Shown here piece after piece: positions 24,399 through 37,380 of a DNA stretch of 64,000 bases. The position numbers and the translations under genes were made by a program. Below the pieces are notes generated by a model. It was given only the letters and a program-made list of their open reading frames with translations. It was not told the origin of the DNA and did not search any database. The stretch spans positions 18,040,801-18,104,800 of the forward strand of contig JARWKL010000015.1 in NCBI GenBank assembly GCA_029961685.1. Reading direction: 5' to 3'. The stretch comes from Aristolochia californica. Taxonomy: Eukaryota > Streptophyta > Magnoliopsida > Piperales > Aristolochiaceae. Every line of letters starts with the position of its first letter. Positions within the stretch are counted from its first letter, which is position 1.

Positions 24399-26179
24399 GT
24401 GGTTGGATATTTGCCAGAGCCCAACAACCCAATTTTTGGCTATCCTTCAAAATCACAGATACTTTTTGGAATTATCTCTCTCAGCCTTTGTGCATTTCCA
24501 TCTTGGATGTTAATGTTTTTTTCAAATCCAAACTTGTCCCACTTTTTTCGTAAAGTAACAGATCACAACAAAATGAAAATTTTAGAGTTCAAGTTTGAAA
24601 AAAATTTGAAAACAATAATAAATGTAAGTGAAGAAAATTATTTCACGCACTAAAAATGAACTCCAAAGTTTTGTTATCCATGTTTGGGAAATTCCACTAG
24701 TACAACCCCTAATAGCTTGATGGATTTTTTAAGAAAGAGATTTCTTATTGATCCTAACATGTTTTAAATGTGGTTTATATGCATGCCAAAAACATGCTGA
24801 AGAGGCATATGACCTAATGATCCAAAAATTTCAAGGAGTAGAAAAAAATTAAATTCTCAAGTTAACGTGTGGTTTCATATTTGCCGTAGCCAAACAACCA
24901 CTTTTTTCCTATCCTTCAAAATCACAGATACTTTTTGGAATTATCTCTCGCAGGATTTGTACATTGCCATTTTGGATGTTCAATTTTTTTTAAAATCAAA
25001 ACTTATCCCACTTTTCTCGTAAACAAAACGATCAGAACAAAATGAAAATTTTAGAGTTCATGTATGCAAAATAATTTGAAAACTATAATAAATGTATGTG
25101 AAGAAAATTATTTCACGCACTAAAAATGAAATCGAAAGTTTTGTTATCCAATGTTTGGGAAATTCCACTAGTACAACCCCTAATAGCTTGGTGGAATTTT
25201 ATAAGAAAGAGATTTGTAATTGATCCTAACATGTTTTAAATGTGGTGGATAAGCATGCTAGAAAGATGTTGAAGATGCAAATGACCTAATGATCCAAAAA
25301 TTTCAAGGAGTAGAAAAAACTTAAATTCTCAAGTTAACGTGTGGTTGGATATTTACCAGAGCCAAACAACCCACTTTTTGCCTATCCTTTAAAATCACAG
25401 ATACTTTTGGGAATTATCTCTCTCAACACTTGTGCATTTCCATTTTGGAAGTTCAATTAATTTTCAAATCCAAACCTGTCCCACTTTTCACGTAAACAAA
25501 AGGATCACAACGATATGAAAAATATAGAGTTAATGTATGACAAAAAAAATTGAAAATTAAAATAAATGTGAGTGAAGAAAATTATTTCACGCACTAAAAA
25601 TTGACTCCAAAGTTTTGTTATCCATGTTTGGGAAATTCCACTAGTACAACCCCTAATAGCTTGGTGGAATTTAATAAGGAAGATATTTGTACATTATCCT
25701 AACATGATTTAAATGTGGTGGATATGCATGCAAGAAACATGTTGAAGATGCAAATGACCTAATGATCCAAAAATTTCAATGAGTAGAAAAAATTAAATTC
25801 CCAAGTTAACGTGTAGTTGGATATTTGCCAGAGCCAAACAACCCACTTTTTGCCTATCCTACAAAATCACAGATATATTTTGGAATTATCTCTCTCAGGA
25901 TTTGTGCATTTCCATTTTCGATGTTATATTTTTTTTTCAAATCCAAACTTGTCCCTCTTTTCTCATAAACGAAACGATCACAAAAAAATGAATATTTTAG
26001 AGTTCATGTTTGAAAAAAATTATAAAACTATAATAAATGTAAGTGCAGAAGATTTTTAATTCATCCTAACATGTTTTAAATGTGGTGGATATGCATGCTA
26101 GAAAGATATTGAAGATGCAAATGACCTAATGATGCAAAAATTTTAAGGTGTAGAAAGAAATAAATTCCAAAGTTAACAC
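24399..26179 (+). repeat. Compact HOR copy 5 (A5-B5-C5-D5, 1781 bp), transitional
   Basis: Subunits start at 24399, 24869, 25341 and 25813. A5 and B5 carry left-subtype variants. From C5 (aaaatcacagatac, aaatgtgagtg, ggaatttaataag) and D5 (gtagttggatatttgcc, cctacaaaatcac, tgttatatttttt) the right-subtype variants of copies 6-7 appear. The copy therefore spans a subtype boundary near 25.3 kb. Confidence 0.93.
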
Positions 26180-27962
26180 GTGGTTGGATATTTGCCAGAG
26201 TCCAACAACCCAATTTTTGGCTATCCTTCAAAATCACAGATACTTTTTGGAATTATCTCTCTCAGCCTTTGTGCATTTCCATCTTGGATGTTAAAGTTTT
26301 TTTTAAATCCAAATTTGTCCCACTTTTTTCGTAAAAAAAACGATCACAACAAAATGAATATTTTAGAGTTCATGTTTGAAAAAAATTATAAAACTATAAA
26401 AAATGTATGTGAAGAAAATTATTTCACGCACTAAAAATGAACTCCAAAGTTTTGTTATCCATGTTTGGGAAATTCCACTAGTGCAACCCCTCATAGCTTG
26501 ATGGATTTTTTAAGAAAGAGATTTCTAATTGATCCGAACATGTTTTAAATGTGGTTTATATGTATGCCAAAAACATGCTGAAGGTGCAAATGACCTAATG
26601 ATCCAAAAATTTCAAGGAGTAGAAAAAAATTAAATTCTCAAGTTAACGTGTGGTTTCATATTTGCCGTAGCCAAACAACCCACTTTTTTCCTATCATTCA
26701 AAATCACAGATACTTTTTGGAATTATCTCTCGCAGGATTTGTGCATTGCCATTTAGGATGTTCAATTTTTTGTTAAAATCCAAACTTGTCCCACTTTTCT
26801 CGTAAACAAAATGATCACAACAAAATGAAAATTTTAGAGTTCATGTATGCAAAAGAATTCGAAAACTATAATAAATGTATGTGAAGAAAATTATTTCACG
26901 CACTAAAAATGAAATCGAAAGTTTTGTTATCCAATGTTTGGGAAATTCCACTAGTACAACCCCTAATAGCTTGGTGGAATTTTATAAGAAAGAGATTTGT
27001 AATTGATCCTAACATGTTTTAAATGTGGAGGATATGCATCCTTGAAAGATGTTGAAGATGCAAATGACCTAATGATTCAAAAATTTCAACGAGTAGAAAA
27101 AACTTAAATTCTCAAGTTAACGTGTGGTTGGATATTTCCCAGAGCCAAACAACCCTCTTTTTGCCCATCCTTCAAAATCACAGATACTTTTGGGAATTAT
27201 CTCTCTCAACACTTGTGCATTTCCATTTTGGATGTTCAAATTATTTTCAAATCCAAACTTGTCCCACTTTTCACGTAAACAAAAGGATCACAACGATATG
27301 AAAAATATAGAGTTCATGTATGACAAAAAAAATTGAAAATTAAAATAAATGTGAGTGAAGAAAATTATTTCACGCACTAAAAATTAACTCCAAAGTTTTG
27401 TTATCCATGTTTGGGAAATTCCACTAGTACAACCCCTAATAGCTTGGTGGAATTTAATAAGAAAGATATTTGTACATTATCCTAACATGATTTAAATGTG
27501 GTGGATATGCATGCAAGAAACATGTTGAAGATGCAAATGACCTAATGATCCAAAAATTTCAATGAGTAGAAAAAATTAAATTCCCAAGTTAACGTGTAGT
27601 TGGATATTTGCCAGAGCCAAACAACCCACGTTTTGCCTATCCTACAAAATCACAGATATATTTTGGAATTATCTCTCTCAGCATTTGTGCATTTCCATTT
27701 TCGATGTTATATTTTTTTTTCAAATCCAAACTTGTCCCTCTTTTCTCGTAAACGAAACGATCACAAAAAAATGAATATTTTAGAGTTCATGTTTGAAAAA
27801 AATTATAAAACTATAATAAATGTAAGTGCAGAAGATTTCTAATTCATCCTAACATGTTTTAAATGTGGTGGATATGCATGCTAGAAAGATATTGAAGATG
27901 CAAATGACCTAATGATGCAAAGCTTTTAAGGTGTAGAAAGAAAGAAATTCCAAAGTTAACAC
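26180..27962 (+). repeat. Compact HOR copy 6 (A6-B6-C6-D6, 1783 bp), right subtype
   Basis: Subunits start at 26180, 26650, 27124 and 27596. Copy 6 shares linked variants with copy 7 that copies 1-5 lack: gagtccaacaaccc and ttaaagtttttttt in A, and gccatttaggatg in B. The C monomer has tgcccatcc. A6 also carries a D-type tract at 26354-26398. Confidence 0.93.
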
Positions 27963-29247
27963 GTGGTTGGATATTTGCCAGAGTCCAACAACCCAATTTT
28001 TGGCTATCCTTCAAAATCACAGATACTTTTTGGAATTATCTCTCTCTGCCTTTGTGCATTTCCATCTTGGATGTTAAAGTTTTTTTTAAATCCAAATTTG
28101 TCCCACTTTTTTCGTAAAAAAAACGATCACAACAAAATGAATATTTTAGAGTTCATGTTTGAAAAAAATTATAAAATTATAAAAAATGTATGTGAAGAAA
28201 ATTATTTCACGCACTAAAAATGAACTCCAAAGTTTTGTTATCCATGTTTGGGAAATTCCACTAGTACAACCCCTCATAGCTTGATGGATTTTTTAAGAAA
28301 GAGATTTCTAATTGATCCGAACATGTTTTAAATATGGTTTATATGTATGCCAAAAACATGTTGAAGGTGCAAATGACCTAATGATCCAAAAATTTCAAGG
28401 AGTAGAAAAAAATTAAATTCTCAAGTTAACGTGTGGTTTCATATTTGCCGTAGCCAAACAACCCACTTTTTTCCTATCATTCAAAATCACAGATACTTTT
28501 TGGAATTATCTCTCGCAGGATTTGTGCATTGCCATTTAGGATGTTCAATTTTTTTTAAAATGCAAACTTGTCCCACTTTTCTCGTAAACAAAACGATAAC
28601 AACAAAATGAAAATTTTAGAGTTCAGGTTTGCAAAAGAATTTGAAAACTATAATAAATGTATGTGAAGAAAATTATTTCACGCACTAAAAATGAAATCGA
28701 AAGTTTTGTTATCCAATGTTTGGGAAATTCCACTAGTACAACCCCTAATAGCTTGGTGGAATTTTATAAGAAAGAGATTTCTAATTGATCCTAACATGTT
28801 TTAAATGTGGTGGATATGCATGCTTGAAAGATGTTGAAGATGCAAATGACCTAATGATTCAAAAATTTCAAGGAGTAGAAAAAACTTAAGTTCTGAAGTT
28901 AACGTGTGGTTGGATATTTCCCGGAGCCAAACAACCCACTTTTTGCCCATCCTTCAAAATCACAGATACTTTTGGGAATTATCTCTCTCAACACTTGTGC
29001 ATTTCCTTTTTGGATGTTCAAATTATTTTCAAATCCAAACTTGTCCCACTTTTGACGTAAACAAAAGGATCACAACGATATGAAAAAGATAGAGTTCATG
29101 TATGACAAAAAAATTGAAAATTAAAATAAATGTAAGTGAAGAAAATTATTTCACGCACTAAAAATTAACTCCAAAGTTTTGTTATCCATATTTGGGAAAT
29201 TCCACTAGTTCAACCCCCTAAGAGCTTGGTAGAATTTAATAAGAAAG
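27963..29247 (+). repeat. Compact HOR copy 7, partial (A7-B7-C7 front)
   Basis: Subunits start at 27963, 28433 and 28906. C7 begins as a typical right-subtype C monomer. After aatttaataagaaaga near 29247 it continues with gatttctaattgatcc instead of the tatttgtacattatcc of C1-C6, and the next unit at 29377 is an E type rather than D. This is the right border of the compact HOR and lies inside a monomer, not at a unit boundary. Confidence 0.88.
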
Positions 29248-29376
29248 AGATTTCTAATTGATCCTAACATGTTTTAAATGTGGTGGATATGCATGCCAGA
29301 AACATGATGAAGATGCAAATGACTTAATAATCCAAAAAATTTCTAGTAGTAAAAAATTAAATTTTCAAGTTAACGT

Positions 29377-29848
29377 GTGTTTGTATATTTACCAGAGCCA
29401 AACAACCCACTTTTTGCCTATCCTTCAAAATCACAGATACTTTTTGAAATTATCTCTCTCAGCCTTTGTGCATTTCCATTTTGGATGTTCAGTTTTTTTT
29501 TTAATCCAAACCTGTCCCACTTTTCTCGTAAATAAAACGATGACATCAAAATGAAAATTTTAGAGTTCATGTATGCAAAAAAAATTGAAAATTATTATAA
29601 AAGTAAGTGATCAAAATTATTTCACGCACTCAATATGAACTCCAAAGATTTGTTATCCATGTTTGGGAAATTCCACTAGTACAACCCCTAATAGCTTGGT
29701 GGAATTTTATAAGAAAGAGATTTCTAAATTATCCTAACATATTTTCAATGTGGTGGATATGCATGCCAAAAACTTGTTGAAGATGCAAATAAGCTAATGA
29801 TCCAAAAATTTCAAGGAGTAGAAAAAAATTAAATTCTCAAGTTAACGT
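29377..29848 (+). repeat. E-type monomer (first of four)
   Basis: E units start gtgtttg(g/t)atatttacc or similar. They carry a shortened T tract running into gaatccaaac or taatccaaac, gatgaca(t/a)caaaatg instead of gatcacaac, and ttataaa.gtaagtgatcaaaa. The same set is found in units at 32201, 35967 and 39739. The E to E spacing is 2824, 3766 and 3772 bp, equal to 6, 8 and 8 monomers. Related, more diverged units lie at 53563 and 55411. Confidence 0.85.
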
Positions 29849-31258
29849 GTGGTTTGATATTTACCGTAGTCAAACGACCAACTTTTTGCCTATCCTTCAA
29901 AATCACAGATACTTTTTGGAATTATCTCTCTCAGTATTTGTGCATTTCCATTTTGGTTGTTGAATTTTTTTTCGAATCCAAACTTGTCCCACTTTTCTCG
30001 TAAACAAAACGATCACAGCAAAATGAAAATTTTAGAGTTGATGGATGCAAAAAAAATTGAAAACAATAATAAATGTATGTGAAGGAAATTATTTCACGTA
30101 CTAAAATAGAACTCCAAAGTTTTGTTATCCATGTTTGGGAAATTCCACTAGTACAACCCCTAATTGCTTGGTGGAATTTTATAAGGGAGAGATTTCTAAT
30201 TGATCCTAAATGTTTTAAATGTGGTGGATATGCATGCCAGAAACATGTTGAAGATGCAAATGACCAAATGATGAAAAAATTTCGAGTAGAAAAAAATTAT
30301 TTTCTCAAGTTAATGTTAGGTTGGATATTTACCAGAGCCAAACAACACACTTTTTGCCTATCCTTCAAAATCACATATACTTTTTGGAATTATCTCTCCT
30401 AGCATTTGTGCATTTCCATTTTGGATGTTCATTTTTTTTTCAAATCCAAACTAGTCTCACTTTTCTCATAAATAAAACGATCACAACAAAATGAAATTTT
30501 GAGAGTTCATGTATGCAAAAAAAATTGAGAACTATAATAAATGTCAGTGATGAATATTATTTCACGCACTAAAAATGAACTCCAAGGTTTTATTATCCAT
30601 GTTTGGGAAATTCCACTAGTACAACACCTAATAGCTTGGTAGAAATTTTTGAGAAAGAGATTTCTAAATTATCCTCACATGTTTTAAATGTGGTGGATAT
30701 GCATGCCCAAAACCTGAAGAAGATGCCAATGACCTTATCATCCAAAAATTTCAAGGAGTAGAAAAAAATTAAATTCTCAAGTGAACGTGTGGATGGATAT
30801 ATACAGTAGCCAAACAACCCACTTTTTACTTATCCTTCAAAATCACAGATACTTTTTGGAATTATCTCTCTTAGCATTTGTGCATTTCCATTTTGGTTGT
30901 TCAATTTTTTTTTCAAATCCAAACTTGTCCCACTTTTCTCGTAAACAAAAGGATCACAACAAAGTGAAAATTTAACAATTCATGTATGGAAAAAAATTTG
31001 AAAACTACAAATGTATGTGAAGAAAATTATTTCACGCCCTAAAAATGAACTCCAATGTTTTGTTATCCATGTTTTGGAAATTCCACTAGTACAACACCAA
31101 ATAACTTGGTGGAATTTTACAAGAAAGAGATTTCTAATTTATCCTATCATATTTTAAATGTGGTGGATATGCATGCGAAAAACATGTTGATGATGCAAAT
31201 GACCTAATGATCCAAAAATTTCAAGGAGTAGAAAAAAATTAAATTCTCAAGTTAACGT

Positions 31259-31728
31259 TTGGTTGGGTATTTACTAGAGCCAAACAACCCACATTTTGCC
31301 TATCCTTCAAAATCACAGAAACTTTTTCGAATTATCTCTCTCAGCATTAGTGCATTTCCATCTTGGATGTTCAATTTTTTTTCAAATCCAAACTTGTCCA
31401 CTTTTCTTGTAAACAAAACAATCACAACAAAATAAAAAATTTAGAGTTCATGTTTGAAAAAACTTTGAAAACTATCATAAATGTAACAGAATATAATTAT
31501 TTCACGCACTAGAAATGAACTCCATAGTTTTGTTATCCATGTTTGGGAAATTCCACAAGTACAACCCCAAATAGCTTGGTGGAATTTTATAAGAAAGAGA
31601 TTTCTAAATTATCCTATCATGTTTTAAATGTGGTGGATGTGCTTGCCAGAAACGTGAAGAAGATGCAAATGACCTAATGATCCAAAAATTTCAACGAGTA
31701 GAAAAAAATTAAATTTTCAAGTTAACGT
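31259..31728 (+). repeat. I-type monomer (first of five)
   Basis: I units have tgtccactttt or tgtacactttt with one C missing, followed by gtttgaaaaaactttgaaaa or a variant and actatcataaatgtaa. The set recurs in units at 33616, 36911, 41626 and 43970, spaced 5, 7, 10 and 5 monomers apart. It precedes a J-type unit at 31729, 37381 and 42096. Confidence 0.82.
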
Positions 31729-34085
31729 GTGGTTTGATATTTACCGTAGCCAAATAACCCACTTTTTTCCTATCCTTCAAAATCACAGATACTTTTTGGA
31801 ATTATCTTTCTCAGCATTTGTGCATTTCCATTTTGGATGTTCATTTTTTTTTCCAAATCCAAACTTGTCCCACTTTTCTTGTATACAAAATGATCACAAC
31901 TATATGAAAATTTAAGAGTTCATGTATGCAAAAAAAATTGAAAACTATTCTAAATGTAAGTGATCAAAATTATTTCACGCAATAAAAATTAACTCCAAAC
32001 TTTTGTTATCCCTGTTTGGGAAATTCCACTAGTACAACCCCTAATAGCTTGGTGGAATTTTATAAGAAAGAGATTTCTAATTGATCCTAACATGTTTTAA
32101 ATGTGGTGGATATGCATGCCAGAAACATGTTGAAGATGCAAATGACATAATGATCCAAAACTTTTAAGGTGTAGAAAAAAATAAATTCCCAAGTTAACGT
32201 GTGTTTGGATATTTACCAGAGCCAAACAACACACTTTTTGCCTTTCCTTCAAAATCACAGATACTTTTTGGAATTATCTCTCTCAGCATTTTTGCATTTC
32301 CATTTTGGATTTCCAATTTTTTTTTGAATCCAAACTTGTCCCACTTTTCTCTTAAACAAAACGATGACAACAAAATGAAAATTTTAGAGTTCATGTATGC
32401 AAAAAAAATTGAAAACTATTATAAATGTAAGTGATCAAAATTATTTCACGCACTCAATATGAACTCCAAAGATTTGTTATCTATGTTTGGGAAATTCCAC
32501 TAGTACAACCCCTAATAGCTTGGTGGAAGTTTATAAGAAAGAGATTTCTAAATTATCCTAACATATTTTCAATGTGGTGGATATGCATGCCAGAAACTTG
32601 TTGAAGATGCAAATAAGCTAATGATCCAAAAATTTCAAGGAGTAGAAAAAAATTAAATTCTCAAGTTAACGTGTGGTTTTAAATTTACCGTAACCAAACG
32701 ACCCACTTTTTGCCTATCCTTCAAAATCACAGATACTTTTTGGAATTATCTCTCTCAGTATTTGTGCATTTCCATATTGGTTGTTCAATTTTTTTTTCGA
32801 ATCCAAACTTCTCCCACTTTTCTCGTAAACCAAACGATCACAACAAAATGAAAATTTTAGAGTTGATGTATGCCAAAAAAATTGAAAACTATAATAAATG
32901 TATGTGCAGAAAATTATTTCACGTGCTAAAATAGAACTCCAAAGTTTTGTTATCAATGTTTGGGAAATTCCACTAGTACAACCCCTAATAGCTTGGTGGA
33001 ATTTTATAAGAGAGAGATTTCTAATTGATCCTAACATGTTTTAAATGTGGTGGATGTGCATGCCAGAAAGATGTTGAAGATGCAAATGACCAAATAATCA
33101 GAAAATTTCTAGTAGAAAAAAATTATTTTTTCAAGTTAAGGTCAGGTTGGATATTTACCAGAGCCAAACAACACAGTTTTTGCCTATCCTTCACAATCAC
33201 ATATACTTTTTGGAATTATCTCTCTCAGTATTTGTGAATTTCCATTTTGGTTGCTCAATTTTTTTTTCAAATCCAAACTTGTCCCACTTTTCTCGTAAAC
33301 AAAAGGATCACAACAAAATGAAAATTTTACAGTCCATGTATGGAAGAACATTTGAAAACTATAACAAATGTATGTGAATAAAATTATTTCACGCACTAAA
33401 AATGAACTCAAAAGTTTTGTTATCCATGTTTCTGAAATTGCACAAGTACAACCCCTAATAGCTTGGTGGAATTTTACAAGAAGGAGATTTCTAATTTATC
33501 CTAACATGTTTTAAATGTGGTGGATATGCATGCTAGAAACATGTTGAAGATGCAAATAACCTAATGATCCAAAAATTTCAAAGAGTAGAAAAAAATTAAA
33601 TTCTCAAGTTAACGTCTGGTTGGATATTTACCAGAGCCAAACAACCCACAATTTGTCTATCCTTCAAAATCACAGATACTTTTTCGAATTACCTCTCTCA
33701 GCATTTGTGCATTTCCATTTTGGATGTTCAATTTTTTTTCAAATCCAAACTTGTCCACTTTTCTCGTAAACAAAACGATCACAACAAAATGAAAATTTTA
33801 GAGTTCATGTTTGAAAAAACTTTGAAAACTATCATAAATGTAAGAGAAGAAAATTATTTCACGCACTAGAAATGAACTCCAAAGTTTTGTTATCCATGTT
33901 TGGGAAATTCCACAAGTACAACCCCTAATAGCTTGGTGGAATTTTATAAGAAAGAGATATCTAAATTATCCTAACATGTTTTAAATGTGGTGGATATGCT
34001 TGCGAGAAACGTGAAGAAGATGCAAATGAGCTAATGATCCAAAAATTTCAACGAGTAGAAAAAAATTAAATTTTCAAGTTAACGT

Positions 34086-34556
34086 GTGGTTTGATATTTA
34101 CCGTAGCCAAACAACCCACTTTTTGCCTATCCTTCAAAATCACATATACATTTTCGAATTATCTCTCTCAGCATTTGTACATTTCAATTTTGGATGTTAA
34201 ATTTTTTTTCAAATCCATACTTGTCCCAGTTTTCTCGTAAACAAAAAGATCACAAGAAAATGAAAATTTTAGAGTTCATGTATGCAAAAAAATTTGAAAA
34301 CTATAATAAATTTAAGTGATGAAAATTATTTCACGCACTAAAAATGAACTCGAAAGTTTTGTTATCCTTGTTTGGGAAATTCCACTAGTATAACCCCCAA
34401 TAGCTTGGTGGAATTTTATAAGAAAGATATGTGTACATTATCCTAACATGATTTAAATGTGGTGGATATGCATGCAAGAAACATGTTGAAGATGCAAATG
34501 ACTTAATGATCTAAAAATTTCAATGAGTAGAAAAAATTAAATTCCCAAGTTAACGT
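34086..34556 (+). repeat. K-type monomer, followed by a D-type unit
   Basis: K units have a middle with aataaatttaagtgatgaaaa and a distinctive end: gatatgtgtacattatcc, aacatgatttaaatgtgg, gcaagaaacatg, aattcccaag. Related ends occur in the units at 37854, 42568, 16341 and 56356. In every case the next unit is D-like (34557, 38325, 43037, 16813, 56831). C1-C6 of the compact HOR carry this same end and are also followed by D. Confidence 0.82.
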
Positions 34557-35025
34557 GTAGTTGGATATTTGCCAGAGCCAAACAACCCACTTCTGCCTAT
34601 CCTTCAAAATCATAGATATATTTTTGAATTATCTCTCTCAGCATTTGTGCATTTCCATTTTCGATGTTCAAATTTTTTTCAGATCCAAACTTGTCCCTCT
34701 TTTTTCGTAAACAAAACGATCACAACAAAATGAAAATTTTAGAGTTCATGTTTGAAAAAAATTTGAAAACAATAATATATGTCAGTGAAGAAAATTATTT
34801 CACGCACTAAAAATGAACTCCAAAGTTTTGTGGTCCATGTTTGGGAAATTCCACTAGTACAACCCCTAATAGCTTGATGGATTTTCTAAGAAAGAGATTT
34901 TTAGTTGATCCTAACATATTTTAAATGTGGTTGATATGCATGACTGAAACATGCTGAAGATGCAAATGACCTAATGATCCAAAAATTTCCAGGAGTAAAA
35001 AAAAATTAAATTCTCAAATTAACGT
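34557..35025 (+). repeat. D-front/A-end fused monomer (U76)
   Basis: The front carries D marks (gtagttggatatttgcc, gatatatttttgaatt, cattttcgatgttc). The end carries A marks (gcttgatggattt, gttgatatgcatg, catgctgaag) and the next unit at 35026 is a B type. The unit has normal length (469 bp), so it replaces the D-A pair seen in the compact HOR by a single recombinant unit. The unit at 38325 shows a similar D front and A-like end. Confidence 0.75.
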
Positions 35026-35497
35026 GTGGTTTCATATTTTCCGTAGCCAAACAACCCACTTTTTTCCTATCCTTCAAAATCATAGATACTATTTGGAATT
35101 ATCTCTCTCAGGATTTGTGCATTGCCATTTTGGATGTTCAATTTTTTTTAAAATCCAAACTTTTCCCAATTTTCTCTTAAACAAAACGATCACAACAAAA
35201 TGAAAATTTTAGAGTTCATGTATGCAAAAGAATTTGAAAACTATAATAAATGTATGTGAAGAAAATTATTTCACACACTAAAAATGAAATCCAAAGTTTT
35301 GTTATCCATGTTTGGGAAATTCCACTAGTACAACCCCTAATAGCTTGGTGGAATTTTATTAGAAAGAGATTTCTAATTGATCCTAACATGTTTTAAATGT
35401 GGTGGATATGCATGCTAGAAAGATGTTGAAGAAGCAAATGACCTAATGATCCAAAAATTTCAAGGAGTAGAAAAAAATTAAATTCTCAAGTTAACGT
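35026..35497 (+). repeat. B-type monomer outside the compact HOR (U77)
   Basis: U77 starts gtttcatattttccgtagcc and has the caggatttg, cattgccattttggatg and gcaaaagaatttg marks of B1-B7. It has more substitutions, and lacks the extra base of the B-specific atccaatgtttgg. It lies between the D/A hybrid and a C type, matching the A-B-C order of the compact block. Confidence 0.82.
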
Positions 35498-35966
35498 CTG
35501 GTTGGATATTTACCAGAGCCAAACAACCCACTTTTTGCCTATCCTTCAAAATCACAGATAAGTTTTGGAATTATCTCTCTTAGCACTTGTGCATTTCCAT
35601 TTTGGATGTTCAATTTATTTTCAAATCCAAACTTGTCCCATTTTTCTCGTAAACAAAAGGATCACAACGAAATGAAATATATAGAGTTCATGTATGACAA
35701 AAAAAATGAAAACTAAAATAAATGTAAGTGAAGAAAATTATTTCACGCACTAAAAATGAACTTCAAAGTTTTGTTATCCATGTTTGGGAAATTCCACTAG
35801 TACAACCCCTAATAACTTGGTGGAATTTAATAAGAAAGAGATTTCTAATTGATCCTAACATGTTTTAAATGTGGTGGATATGCATGCCAGAAACATGATG
35901 AAGATGCAAATGACATAATGATCCAAAAATTTCTAGTTTTAAAAAATTAAATTTTCAAGTTAACGT
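35498..35966 (+). repeat. C-type monomer with its own end (U78)
   Basis: U78 has the C marks agcacttgtgc, tcaatttattttc, aaaggatcacaacg and gacaaaaaaaatg. It ends with ggaatttaataagaaagaga, tttctaattgatcc and agaaacatgatgaag, then leads into an E unit. C7 at 28906 ends in the same way. C1-C6 instead carry a K-type end, which makes U78 the likely unrecombined form. Confidence 0.8.
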
Positions 35967-37380
35967 GTGTTTGGATATTTACCAGAGGCAAACAACCCAC
36001 TTTTTGCCTATCCTTCAAAATCACAGATACTTTTTGGAATTATCTCTCTCAGCATTTGTGCATTTCTATTTTGGATGTTCAATTTTTTTTTGAATCCAAA
36101 CTTGTCCCACTTTCTCGTAAACAAAACGATGACAACAAAATGAAAATTTTAGAGTTCACGTATGCAAAAAAGATTGAAAACTATTATAAATGTAAGTGAT
36201 CAAAATTATTTCACCAACTCAATATGAACTCCAAGGATTTGTTATCCATGTTTGGGAAATTCCACTAGTACAACCTGTAATAGCTTGGTGGAATTTTATA
36301 AGAAAGACATTTCTAAATTATCCTAACATATTTTCAATGTGGTGGATATGCATTCCAGAAACATGTTGAAGATGGAAATGAGCTAATGATCCAAAAATTT
36401 CAAGGATTAGAAAAAAATTAAATTCTCAAGTTGACGTGTGGTTTGATATTTACCGTAGCCAAACAATCCACTTTTTGCCTATCCTTCAAAATCACAGATA
36501 CTTTTTGGAATTGTCTCTCTCAGTATTTGTGCATTTCCATTTTGGTTGTTCAATTTGTTTTTCAAATCCAAACTTGTCACACTTTTCTCGTAAAAAAAAC
36601 GATCACAACAAAATGAAAATTTTAGAGTTCATGTATGCAAAAAAAATTGTAAACTATAATAAATGTATGTGAAGAAAATTATTTCACGAACTAGAATAGA
36701 ACTCCAAAGTTTTGTTATCCATGTTTGGGAAATTACACTAGTACAACCCTTAATAGCTTGGTGGAATTTTATAAGAAAGAGATTTCTAATTGATCCTAAC
36801 ATGTTTTAAATGTGGTGGATATGAATGCCAGAAACATGTTGAAGATGCAACTGACAAAATAATCCAAAAATTTGAAGGAGTAGAAAAAAATTAAATACTC
36901 AAGTTAACATGTAGTTGGATATTTCCCAGAGCCAAACAACCCACTTTTTGCCTATCCTTCAAAATCACGGATATTTTTTGGAATTATCTTCCTCAGCATA
37001 TGTGCATTTCCATTTTGGATGTTCAATTTTTTTTCAAATCCAAACTTGTACACTTTTCTCGTAAACAAAACGATCACAACAAAATGAAAATTTTAGAGTT
37101 CGTGTTTGGAATAAGTTTGAAAACTATCATAAATGTAAGAGAAGAAAATTATTTCACGCACTTGAAATGAACTCCAAAGTTTTGTTATCCATGTTTGGGA
37201 AATTCCACTAGTACAACCCCTAATAGATTGGGGGAATTTTATAAGAAAGAGATATCTAAATTATCCTAACAAGTTTTAAATGTGATGGATCTGCCTGCCA
37301 GAAACGTGAAGAAGATGCAAATGACCTAATGATCCAAAAATTTCAATGAATAGAAAAAAATTAAATTTTCAAGTTAAAGT

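Noticed and set aside
17282..29247. CRISPR-like or minisatellite array
   Set aside because: The regular spacing is of whole 366-474 bp monomers with no short repeat plus unique spacer structure; this is a satellite HOR.
32714..33037. Minus-strand frame of 107 codons, and a similar one at 45425-45748
   Set aside because: It is the longest reverse frame, but it is read from the same satellite boxes, spans a unit without any recognisable domain, and is broken in most other units.
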